Shown: positions 55,731 through 63,985, counted from the stretch's first letter. The stretch: 64,000 nt of DNA from Persicitalea sp963803495 (GCA_963803495.1 CAWDMP010000002.1:930001-994000); one strand, 5' to 3'. Program-made: numbers and translations. The notes: a model not told the origin generated them from the letters alone.

Positions 55731-56225
55731 TCAGTTGAATATCACAGCGAGGGGAAGTTGAATTTCCGTCACTTGGTCAATGAGGGTCATGTCTTCGGTG
55801 AAGACCTTGCTTTTATCGGCGGAAGAAAACACGGCGATGGCCTTAAAAATGGGAAGCACGATCCAGCACGATTGCACGCCCGCTGCAAAGTAGCGCTGCA
55901 CCTTGGCTAACAATTCGCCTTCGGTTTGGGTAGGTGACAGGATTTCGATGGTTGTGAGGGGAAACTGATTCATCGCTATCTTATCTTCCAGAAAATCAAT
56001 TTCCAGCCTCGGATAAATTGCGATGTCAGGAACTGCATCGGGTTTTTCGGGCATGATGATGCTTATCTCCGGTAGTATAGAGTATTGCTCGCGAAGCAAA
56101 GTTCTCAACTCGAAAACGATATTACTCTGCACCACGGCATGATTTAGACTGGGCATAGGCTTGTTGCGTTCGATTTCGTACTCGGTGAGTTCCCTATCCG
56201 CGACGGTTTCGGTGAGTAATTCCAT
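55731..56225 (-). CDS. Uma2 family protein (first type)
   Basis: 164 residues from the ATG at 56225 (MELLTETVADRELTEYEIERNKPMP); the longer frame would begin at a TTG. Strands VPDIAIYPRLEIDF and LTTIEILSPTQTEGEL carry the acidic residues, and QSCWIVLPIFKAIAVF follows. It is a paralogue of 5372-5863 rather than of the Uma2 genes at 45928 and 58876, so two Uma2 lineages have entered the same kind of gap between permeases. Confidence 0.83.
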   Translation of the reverse strand: MELLTETVADRELTEYEIERNKPMPSLNHAVVQSNIVFELRTLLREQYSILPEISIIMPEKPDAVPDIAIYPRLEIDFLEDKIAMNQFPLTTIEILSPTQTEGELLAKVQRYFAAGVQSCWIVLPIFKAIAVFSSADKSKVFTEDMTLIDQVTEIQLPLAVIFN

Positions 56226-56246
56226 GACTTTTTGAAAGTTTTTTAC

Positions 56247-56254
56247 CAAATATA
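56247..56254 (-). promoter_or_regulatory. -7 box for the Uma2 gene
   Basis: The minus strand reads TATATTTG (TAnnTTTG), 22 bp before the ATG at 56225. The dyads of the diverging permease at 56497 begin 78 bp further on. Confidence 0.5.
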
Positions 56255-56331
56255 GTAAATGGCCGTCTGCTTTTGGCTATCAGCTATTGGCTTTTTCCGC
56301 GCAGTTGATCGATCCGGGTGTCGTCTAAAAC

Positions 56332-56367
56332 TGTCCGATTTCGAAGCCAAGTGTCCGATTTCGGACA
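56332..56367 (+). promoter_or_regulatory. Tandem 16-bp dyads upstream of permease at 56497
   Basis: Site 1 is 56332-56347 (TGTCC-N6-GAAGC, weak right arm) and site 2 is 56352-56367 (TGTCC-N6-GGACA), centres 20 bp apart. The second centre is 52.5 bp before the promoter-like GG. Confidence 0.73.
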
Positions 56368-56410
56368 CCTGAATTGTGAAATAGCTCTGACTTTCAGTGG
56401 GTTGACTTAC

Positions 56411-56425
56411 TGGCATAAGTTTTTC
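56411..56425 (+). promoter_or_regulatory. Sigma-54-like element before permease at 56497
   Basis: TGGCATAAGTTTTTC: -24 TGGCAT, -12 TTTC in the standard spacing. It shares TGGCATAAG with the element at 19969. Confidence 0.52.
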
Positions 56426-56496
56426 CCCCTTCCGTTTATCGCCACGGGGCCGCGCGGCGTACCGACCCCGCTTCCCACCTCTTCTCCTTTCAAACC

Positions 56497-58875
56497 ATGC
56501 TTCGCAACTACCTAAAAATCGCCTTCCGCAACCTCGCCCGCAACAAGGGCTACTCCTTCATCAACATCGGTGGCCTGGCCGTGGGCATGGCCGTGGCGAT
56601 GCTCATTGGGTTGTGGGTGTACGATGAACTGAGTTTTAACAAATCCTTTGCCAACTACGACCGCATCGCGCAGGTGATGATGTACCAGTCGTTCGGCGAC
56701 CGACGAGGGTCGCAGGAGGAACTACCCCTGGCGCTGGGCGGCGAATTGCGCAACACCTATTCCGACTTTGAGGAAGTGGTTAGCAAGACCGGAAATCAAA
56801 CACGCACCATCGCCCATGGGGAGAAAAAAACCTCTCAAAAGGGAACTTACACCAATCCCCAGTTTACCAGCGTGTTTTCGCTGCCGATGCGGCACGGAAC
56901 ACAGGACGGGCTGCGCGAGGTGTATTCGATCATGCTGTCGGCTTCGGCGGCGGAGGCACTTTTCGGGGAAGAAGACCCCGTCGGCAAAATCGTGCAGGTG
57001 GATAATACCAGCAATCTGACGGTCACGGGCGTGTACGAAGATTTTCCTGACAACTCGGCTTTCAAAGATTTGGAATTCATAGCTCCGATGTCGCTTTTTC
57101 GGGCCGAAAACGAATGGGTAAAGGAAGCCGAAACGGTTTGGAATAATAATATGTGGCCCGTTTACGTGCTGCTTGACGAAAAGGCTGATTTGAGCGCTAC
57201 GACCGCCAAAATCGAGAAGGTCATACTCAATAAACGTGGATCCGAGGCCAAAGCTTTCGACCCGCAACTGGTACTTTCGCCGATGCGCGACTGGCATTTG
57301 CATTCAGTCATCGACCAGGCCCGCAGCGGCGGCGGCCGCATTCAGCTCGTCTGGCTATTTGGCATTATCGGAGCATTCGTGCTGTTGCTGGCTTGCATCA
57401 ATTTTATGAACCTCAGCACGGCGCGTTCCGAGAAGCGGGCGCGGGAAGTCGGCATCCGTAAGGCCGTCGGGTCGCAGCGGGGGCAGTTGGCGACGCAATT
57501 CCTGAGCGAGTCGTTTCTGGTGGTTAGCATAGCTTTCGTCATCGCGCTGCTGCTGGTGGCGGTATCGTTTTCATCGTTCAACGAACTAGCGGCCAAGCAG
57601 ATGATCTTGCCCTGGCCCAATGCTGAATTCTGGGCCATCTGTGGCTTGTTCGTTGTCGTGACGGCTTTCTTAGCGGGTAGTTATCCGGCTTTGTATCTGT
57701 CTTCTTTTCAACCTGTGAAAGTGCTCAAAGGTACTTTCAGAGTAGGACGCTATGCCGCGATTCCGCGCAAAGTATTGGTCGTGGTGCAGTTCACAGTGTC
57801 GGTGGCGTTGATCATCGGGACAGTAGTTGTGTACCGCCAAATCCAGTTTGCCAAAGATCGGCCGATTGGTTACGATCGCTCGGGACTGATCTACCTCGGC
57901 ATCGCACCCGAACTACGTGGCAAGTACAACGCCCTCCGCGACGACCTGCTCGCCACGGGCGCGGTCGAAAACATGGCCGAATCTCTGAGTCCGATTACGG
58001 CGGTGTGGGCCAACAGCACCGACTTTGCGTGGGAGGGTAGAGACCCCGACTACAAGCCGCTCATTGGCCGGATGCCCGTCACGCACGACTTTGGTAAAAC
58101 CGTCGGTTTCCAGATCGCGGAAGGACGCGATTTTTCCCGACAATTTAGTACCGATTCGTCGGCCATGATCCTCAACGAATCGGCGGTGAAGGTCATGGGT
58201 TTGGAAGATCCCGTAGGTACTTTCGTCACGCAGGGCGGACGGACCTACCAGGTAGTAGGCGTCATCAAAGACATGGTCATGCAGTCGCCCTACGAACCCA
58301 TCAACCCAACGGCTTTCATGATGCGATACGACATCGCCATGAATATCACCATAAAACTCAATCCAGCCCTGAGTGCTTCCGAAGCGTTACCTAAGGTAGC
58401 GTCCGTCTTCAAAGAATATAATCCCGGCGGTCCTTTCGACTATAAATTCGTGGATGAGGAATACGGGGCTAAGTTCGCCGCCGAAGAGCGCGTTGGCAAC
58501 CTCGCTTCGCTGTTTACTGGGCTGGCTATTCTCATCTCCTGCCTGGGCCTGTTTGGCATGGCCTCCTTCGTTGCCGAGCAGCGCACCAAGGAGATCGGCG
58601 TCCGCAAGGTACTTGGCGCCAGCGTGGGTAGTTTGTGGCGGTTGTTGTCCAAAGACTTCGTGCTGCTGGTCGTCATCGCCCTACTGATCGCTGCCCCGCT
58701 GGCGGGGTACTTCATGGACGGCTGGCTGGACAAGTACACCTATCGCACCGAGCTTTCGTGGTGGATTTTCGCGGCGGCGGGTGCGGGGGCGTTGGCGATT
58801 ACGCTGGCCACGGTGAGTTTTCAGGCCGTGAAGGCGGCGCTGATGAATCCGGTGAAGAGTCTTCGGTCGGAGTAA
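56497..58875 (+). CDS. FtsX/MacB-type ABC permease
   Basis: 792 residues, MLRNYLKIAFRNLARNKGYS to MNPVKSLRSE. The first periplasmic domain (MMYQSFGDRRGSQEELPLALGG) is distinct; the second has AESLSPITAVWANSTDFAWEG and DMVMQSPYEPINPTAFMM. The first FtsX domain reads NFMNLSTARSEKRAREVGIRKAVGSQRG. It is followed directly by a minus-strand Uma2 gene and then by another permease, the same order as at 43520-48815, so this block and that one are related by duplication. It leads the unit through its own dyads. Confidence 0.91.
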   Translation: MLRNYLKIAFRNLARNKGYSFINIGGLAVGMAVAMLIGLWVYDELSFNKSFANYDRIAQVMMYQSFGDRRGSQEELPLALGGELRNTYSDFEEVVSKTGNQTRTIAHGEKKTSQKGTYTNPQFTSVFSLPMRHGTQDGLREVYSIMLSASAAEALFGEEDPVGKIVQVDNTSNLTVTGVYEDFPDNSAFKDLEFIAPMSLFRAENEWVKEAETVWNNNMWPVYVLLDEKADLSATTAKIEKVILNKRGSEAKAFDPQLVLSPMRDWHLHSVIDQARSGGGRIQLVWLFGIIGAFVLLLACINFMNLSTARSEKRAREVGIRKAVGSQRGQLATQFLSESFLVVSIAFVIALLLVAVSFSSFNELAAKQMILPWPNAEFWAICGLFVVVTAFLAGSYPALYLSSFQPVKVLKGTFRVGRYAAIPRKVLVVVQFTVSVALIIGTVVVYRQIQFAKDRPIGYDRSGLIYLGIAPELRGKYNALRDDLLATGAVENMAESLSPITAVWANSTDFAWEGRDPDYKPLIGRMPVTHDFGKTVGFQIAEGRDFSRQFSTDSSAMILNESAVKVMGLEDPVGTFVTQGGRTYQVVGVIKDMVMQSPYEPINPTAFMMRYDIAMNITIKLNPALSASEALPKVASVFKEYNPGGPFDYKFVDEEYGAKFAAEERVGNLASLFTGLAILISCLGLFGMASFVAEQRTKEIGVRKVLGASVGSLWRLLSKDFVLLVVIALLIAAPLAGYFMDGWLDKYTYRTELSWWIFAAAGAGALAITLATVSFQAVKAALMNPVKSLRSE

Positions 58876-59355
58876 TTAAGGACGGCGCTTTTTGAAAATG
58901 TGATCTAGAGGAATCTCCAGGTTGGTGACGGGATCATTGACAATACCTTCCGAAAAGGTCAATTTTTCGCCATCAGGCGTACGAATAGTAATAGTCTGTA
59001 ACAGTGGAACCACAATCCAAACCGATTGGACGCCCGCCGGGAAATACACGTCGTTGGTTTTGTTGGTGATGTCAGACATGGCTTGTTTAGGCGATAGTAC
59101 TTCGATAGCCGTAATTGGAGGCTGGGTGATGAAAATAATATCGGTGTCCCAGTCTTCGGGCAAGTTGGGATAAATCGAAACATCAGGCTTGACGGGTTTG
59201 CCGTCGAGTTTCATTTCCAGTTCGGGAAAAATGTCATAATGGTCGTCGTACCGTTCCAGATAGGAACTAATCCGCTGAATGGTGCGCGAGTGATTGACGG
59301 ACATAATGTCTTCGGTTTGGTATTCTTCAATTAGGTCGTGAAAAACGGTTTCCAT
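58876..59355 (-). CDS. Uma2 family protein (second type)
   Basis: 159 residues from the ATG at 59355 (METVFHDLIEEYQTEDIMSVNHS); the longer frame adds seven codons without support. It is a close paralogue of 45928-46395 (KPDVSIYPNLPEDW, ITAIEVLSPKQA, QSVWIVVPLLQTITI) with a basic tail KKRRP. Its stop touches the stop of the permease at 56497, and its start is 39 bp from the next permease ATG. Confidence 0.84.
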   Translation of the reverse strand: METVFHDLIEEYQTEDIMSVNHSRTIQRISSYLERYDDHYDIFPELEMKLDGKPVKPDVSIYPNLPEDWDTDIIFITQPPITAIEVLSPKQAMSDITNKTNDVYFPAGVQSVWIVVPLLQTITIRTPDGEKLTFSEGIVNDPVTNLEIPLDHIFKKRRP

Positions 59356-59373
59356 AGTGGTTTTTCTTTTTTC

Positions 59374-59381
59374 CAAATATA
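59374..59381 (-). promoter_or_regulatory. -7 box for the Uma2 gene, 13 bp from a permease start
   Basis: The minus strand reads TATATTTG (TAnnTTTG), 19 bp before the ATG at 59355. As at 46413, the -33 region would lie in the permease coding start. Confidence 0.5.
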
Positions 59382-59394
59382 ACCAAAAACAGCC

Positions 59395-61777
59395 ATGCTT
59401 CGCAACTACTTAAAAATCGCTTACCGCAACCTGACCCGTAACAAGGGCTATTCCTTCATCAACATCGGCGGACTGGCGGTCGGTATGGCTGTGGCGATGC
59501 TCATCGGGCTGTGGGTGTACGATGAGTTGAGCTACAATAAATCGTTCGAGAACCACGAACGCATCGCGCAGGTGATGCAACACGTCACGCAGAACGGTGA
59601 GAAAACGACCCAGGGAGTCAATCCGTACTTGCTGGCGCAGGAGATACGGAACAACTACGGGGATGACTTCAAGTACGTTTTGCAATCTTTGGGCAGTAGG
59701 TTCCTCCTGACGTACAAAGACAAGAAATTTACTAAGGAAGGTAGCTATTTCGAGCCCCAGGTGACGGAGATGCTATCGCTGAAAATGCTCCGGGGAACGC
59801 GGGCGGGTCTGGCAGATCCTTATTCCATCCTGCTTTCCAAAACGATGGCCGACACCTACTTTGGCCAGGAAGATCCCTTTGAATAAAACGCTGAGAATGG
59901 ACGACCGGGTCGATCTCAAAGTGACGGGCGTTTACGAAGACCTGCGGGCCAATTCCAGTTTCAGCAATCTGGGATATATAGTTCCGTGGAATCTTTTTAT
60001 CAGTGAGAACGAGTGGGTTAATGAGTTAGAAGAGCCTTGGCGACCAAATTTTGCCCTAACCTACGCGCAGTTGGCCGAACAAGCGGATTTGGAGAAGGTA
60101 TCGGCGAAGATCAAGGATGTAAAGCTCAACAAAGTCGCCGCCTCACGCCGGAACTTGAAGCCCGAAGTTTTCCTGCACCCCATGAGCAAATGGCACCTGT
60201 ATTCCGAGTTTGAAAACGGGGTTAACGTGGGAGGGCGCATTGAGTACGTTTGGCTGTTCGGGATTATCGGCGCATTCGTATTGCTGTTGGCCTGCATCAA
60301 TTTTATGAACCTAAGTACGGCGCGATCCGAAAAACGGGCGAAGGAAGTCGGTATTCGTAAGGCCGTCGGTTCGGTGCGGGGCCAACTGATCGTCCAGTTT
60401 TTCAGCGAGTCTTTCCTGGTGGTGGGCCTGGCTTTCGTGCTGTCCCTGCTGCTGGTCGTGCTATTCCTGCCCCTCTTTAACGAACTGGCCGACAAAAGCA
60501 CCGCAATTCCCTGGGATAATCCGGTATTCTGGATAGCAAGCCTTAGTTTCTGCTTGCTTACCGGGTTGATTGCGGGCAGTTATCCAGCCCTTTATCTCTC
60601 CTCCTTTCAACCACTTAGTGTTTTAAAGGGAATTTTTAAGGTAGGTCGTTTCGCCTCGATTCCCCGCAAAGCACTGGTCGTGCTGCAATTCACCGTTTCT
60701 GTTACCCTGATTATCGGCACGATCGTCGTGTATCGCCAAATCCAGCACGCCAAGAACCGCCCGGTTGGCTACGATCGGGCGGGACTGATTACGGTTTTCA
60801 ACAATCGGGAAACAGATTCTAATCTCGAAGCCATCCGAAATGAATTGGAAAAGACGGGCGCGATTTCGGGCATGGCCTTATCCAGTTCACCTCCCACCGA
60901 CGTGTGGGCTACCGGCACGGGGTTCGACTGGCGGGGCAAAGACCCGAGTTTGGCGGTGGATTTTCCTAGCACCGACGTGACCCACGAATACGGAAAAACC
61001 GTCGGTTGGAAATTCGCCCAGGGCCGGGATTTCTCGCGGGCATTCTCTACTGACTCGACGGCGCTGGTGATCAACCAGGCGGCGGCCGACTACATGGGTT
61101 TTAGCGACGAAGCGGTGGGCGAATTCGTCGCTGTCGACGGGGAACCCCACCAAATTATCGGCGTGATCGAAGACGTGGTTACGCAGTCGCCCTATGAGCC
61201 CGTTCGGCCCTCGGTGTATCACATTGCCGACGAGTGGACCAGTGTGCTGGTCTTGAGGCTCAATCCTCAGAAAAGCGCGAGTGCCGCTTTGGCAAGCATC
61301 GAGGGCGTATTCAAGAAGTACAGTACGACAGTACCCTTCGATTACAAATTCGTAGACGAAACCTACGCCCAAAAATTTGGCAATGAAGCACGCATTGGCC
61401 AGCTCGCTTCGCTCTTCGCCGTCCTGGCTATTCTCATTTCCTGTCTGGGCTTGTTCGGACTGGCGTCTTTTGTGGCTGAGCAGCGTACCAAAGAGATTGG
61501 CGTGCGGAAGGTACTTGGGGCCAGCGTGGGTAGTTTGTGGCGGCTGTTATCGAAAGATTTTGTGCTGCTGGTAGTTATTTCCCTATTCATTGCCGCGCCG
61601 CTCGCGTGGTACTTCATGGACGGCTGGTTGCAGAAATACACCTACCGCACCGAGCTATCCTGGTGGATTTTCGCGGCGGCGGGTGCGGGGGCGTTGGCGA
61701 TTACGCTGGCTACGGTGAGTTTCCAGGCCGTGAAGGCCGCCTTGATGAATCCGGTGAAGGCGTTGCGGAGTGAGTAG
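59395..61777 (+). CDS. FtsX/MacB-type ABC permease, one frameshift
   Basis: About 794 residues, MLRNYLKIAYRNLTRNKGYS to MNPVKALRSE. One extra T near 59878 breaks the frame after TYFGQEDP; reading continues as LNKTLRMDDRVDLKVTGVYED in the next frame. The relatives have FGDADPLGK here, so the restored protein is normal. The first FtsX domain reads NFMNLSTARSEKRAKEVGIRKAVGSVRG, the second periplasmic domain SSSPPTDVWATGTGFDWRGKDP and DVVTQSPYEPVRPSVYH. It has no dyads of its own and should depend on transcription from 56497. A 54-bp perfect palindrome follows its stop. Confidence 0.86.
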
Positions 61778-61833
61778 TTTACCAATAATATTCAATGAAT
61801 TTCCTGGCTTATTAGGCTATTGTAGCCGCTATT

Positions 61834-61887
61834 GTCCACCCTGCGACCGAGGCACTTGATATCAAGTGCCTCGGTCGCAGGGTGGAC
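61834..61887 (+). terminator. 54-bp perfect palindrome, possible bidirectional terminator
   Basis: All 27 base pairs match around the centre GAT|ATC at 61860/61861, with no spacer. The right arm is followed by ACTTTTTC-like T-rich sequence, so as RNA it would form a very stable hairpin plus a short U-run after the last permease of the unit. Its length and perfection are unusual for a simple terminator. Confidence 0.6.
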
Positions 61888-62004
61888 TTTTTCTATGGGG
61901 GTTAGTAGGGGTATGCCGCCACCTGATTGTCCCACTTACCAAAGAGGAAAAAGTCAGGTAGAAATCGCTCTGTCGCCTCGCAGCTATGTACCAATCATAA
62001 AATC

Positions 62005-62580
62005 ATGATCCGCCTACCCTTCCCGACCTTACTGCTTTTCCTCGTGCTTTTCGCAAGTGCGGCAGAAGCCCAATCACCGAATAAAATCACGCTTGCTGCT
62101 TACGGAGAAAGTCTTGCTTTCCCTTTTACCAACATCACGCCCTTCCATCCTGGCGGGGAAATTGGCATCACGCTCAAAGAAAAAAAACGGGGCCGAACGA
62201 TCAGAAACGTGAATACCTACGCGGGATTCTTCCACCATGAGCGGGTTGAGAATGCCATTTATCTGCGAGGCGAATACGCCTACCGTCCTATAATAAAGTC
62301 GGCTTTTACGGTCGATATGCTGGGCAGTTTGGGGTATATGCACACCTTTTACCCCGGAGAAATTTACGAATTGAACGAGGCTTCCGGGGATTACGAAAAA
62401 GCCCGGCAGTCCGGAAGGTCGCACGCGTTGGCTTCAGTTGGGCTGGGCATCACCTACATCAAAGGTCGCCATGTGGAGCCTTTCGTTCGGCAAGAAATGG
62501 CGGTGGAATCTCCGTTCGCCAACGGTATTCCGGTTATCATTCATTCATTTTTAAAAGTAGGCGTCAACCTGAAATTCTGA
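62005..62580 (+). CDS. Outer-membrane beta-barrel-like secreted protein
   Basis: 191 residues from the ATG at 62005 (MIRLPFPTLLLFLVLFASAAEAQ, a clear signal peptide). The open frame extends 26 codons upstream without a signal. The mature part consists of amphipathic strands (NTYAGFFHHERVENAIYLRGEYAYRP, SAFTVDMLGSLGYMHTFYP, LASVGLGITYIKGRHVEPFVRQEM) and ends VNLKF with a terminal Phe, as in outer-membrane barrels. No family is named with confidence. The next gene starts 5 bp after its stop, so the two are co-transcribed. Confidence 0.75.
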   Translation: MIRLPFPTLLLFLVLFASAAEAQSPNKITLAAYGESLAFPFTNITPFHPGGEIGITLKEKKRGRTIRNVNTYAGFFHHERVENAIYLRGEYAYRPIIKSAFTVDMLGSLGYMHTFYPGEIYELNEASGDYEKARQSGRSHALASVGLGITYIKGRHVEPFVRQEMAVESPFANGIPVIIHSFLKVGVNLKF

Positions 62581-62585
62581 TCCAA

Positions 62586-63776
62586 ATGATTAATAAACTT
62601 TCATCCGTATTCGCACTGGTCGTTCTCGTAGCCCTGCTGGGTTGCCAGGAAAACGAAGTGGTGCAACCCAGTACTTACGCCTGTGTTCCCGCTGTCGGCA
62701 ACGCCGGGCAGGCTCACCCAAAAGCCGCGCAGTACCAGGCGATTCTTGACAAAAACCGCAAACTCGGAATCGTGGGGGCCTCGCTCATGATTAAGGACAA
62801 ATACGGAATCTGGGTAGGTGCCAGCGGCAAGGCCGACGTAGCCTCCGGGATCAATGTGCAGCCTTGCAACCGTTTCCTGATCGCCAGCATTTCCAAGGTG
62901 TTTACGGCGGCGGCGGTTTTTAGGTACGTAGATAGGAAAAGCCTGACGCTGGACGATCCTGTCACGAAATGGATCGACCCGAGCGTGGCGAAAAAGGTAG
63001 CCAATGCCGAGCAAAGTACCATCAGACACCTGCTGAATCACACCAGCGGGATGCCGGATTACTACACGTTACAATACGACCTCGACCGACTCAACCGGGT
63101 GTACAACGGTTCAACGCAAGAGCAGACGTTGACCTATGTTTATGGCAAGAAGGCTACCAACGGCGTGGGGGAATCCTTTTCATACTCCAACACGAACTAT
63201 TTGCTCTTGGGGATGATCCTCGAAAAAGTATCGGGCCAGTCGCTCGAACAAGTGTATCAGAAAGAAATATTCCAGCCACTGGGCCTGATGAGTGCCTATT
63301 ATAGTGCCAAAACGCCCATACCCGCCGACGCGGTGAAAGGGTACGCGGATATGTACGGAAATGGGAAATACGTAGAGAGTAAGTTCCTGTACAAGGACGA
63401 ACTCATTACGGGCGATGGCGGAATAGCTATCAATGCTTACGACGTAGGCGTATTTTTTGAACAACTGATGAAAGGAAAACTGATCTCCGAAGCTTCGTTG
63501 TCCAGTATGACCGATTGGTTCGACTTGCCTGCCGAAGAGGCAGACAAGAACTTCGAGTTCGTCGGCCATTTCCAGAACGGACAGGGATTGGAACGAAACA
63601 AAACTCCGCACGGCATCTCGGTGGGACACACGGGCGGCATTGACGGTTTCCTGTCGATCGCGCAGTATTTTCCAGAAACAGATAGAACCATCGTACTGCT
63701 CATTAATAGCGCCAGCTACGACGGCACACCGAGACTGAACATCTATCGGGAGTCTTTGAAGGTGATGTTTGAATAA
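62586..63776 (+). CDS. Class C beta-lactamase-fold serine hydrolase, lipoprotein
   Basis: 396 residues. The signal VVLVALLGC20 has a lipobox, so it is lipid-anchored. The SxxK motif is S101-ISK104, the YxN motif is Y200-SN202, and the third motif is HTGG (VGHTGGIDGF) near residue 345. These fit the beta-lactamase/D-alanyl-D-alanine carboxypeptidase family (PF00144). It could be an esterase, a peptidase or a DD-carboxypeptidase; the set is large and resistance is not implied. It is likely expressed with the beta-barrel-like protein upstream. Confidence 0.87.
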   Translation: MINKLSSVFALVVLVALLGCQENEVVQPSTYACVPAVGNAGQAHPKAAQYQAILDKNRKLGIVGASLMIKDKYGIWVGASGKADVASGINVQPCNRFLIASISKVFTAAAVFRYVDRKSLTLDDPVTKWIDPSVAKKVANAEQSTIRHLLNHTSGMPDYYTLQYDLDRLNRVYNGSTQEQTLTYVYGKKATNGVGESFSYSNTNYLLLGMILEKVSGQSLEQVYQKEIFQPLGLMSAYYSAKTPIPADAVKGYADMYGNGKYVESKFLYKDELITGDGGIAINAYDVGVFFEQLMKGKLISEASLSSMTDWFDLPAEEADKNFEFVGHFQNGQGLERNKTPHGISVGHTGGIDGFLSIAQYFPETDRTIVLLINSASYDGTPRLNIYRESLKVMFE

Positions 63777-63882
63777 ATAGGGGGGGGCTCTGGTTAGTCG
63801 AATACAAGTTATGTCGAACGATTCTATCGACTGGAACCTCTGGCGTTGAACTAGCCGCATCACCCTTGACCTGATTATATAC

Positions 63883-63918
63883 TGTCCGAAAATGAACAAG
63901 ACTGTTCGTTTTCGGACA
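63883..63918 (+). promoter_or_regulatory. Tandem 16-bp dyads at the right edge
   Basis: Site 1 is 63883-63898 (TGTCC-N6-GAACA) and site 2 is 63903-63918 (TGTTC-N6-GGACA), centres 20 bp apart and mirror images, like those at 49737. The controlled gene begins outside the window. Confidence 0.72.
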
Positions 63919-63970
63919 GTTTCTTAGCGAAATATTAGCTAACTATTTGATAGTCATTAACCTTTTGTTA

Positions 63971-63985
63971 AGGTACGGCTTTTGG
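63971..63985 (+). promoter_or_regulatory. Sigma-54-like element at the right edge
   Basis: AGGTACGGCTTTTGG: GG then GG after ten bases, 61.5 bp from the centre of the second dyad. It matches GGTATGGGTTTTGG at 49827 closely. Confidence 0.5.
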
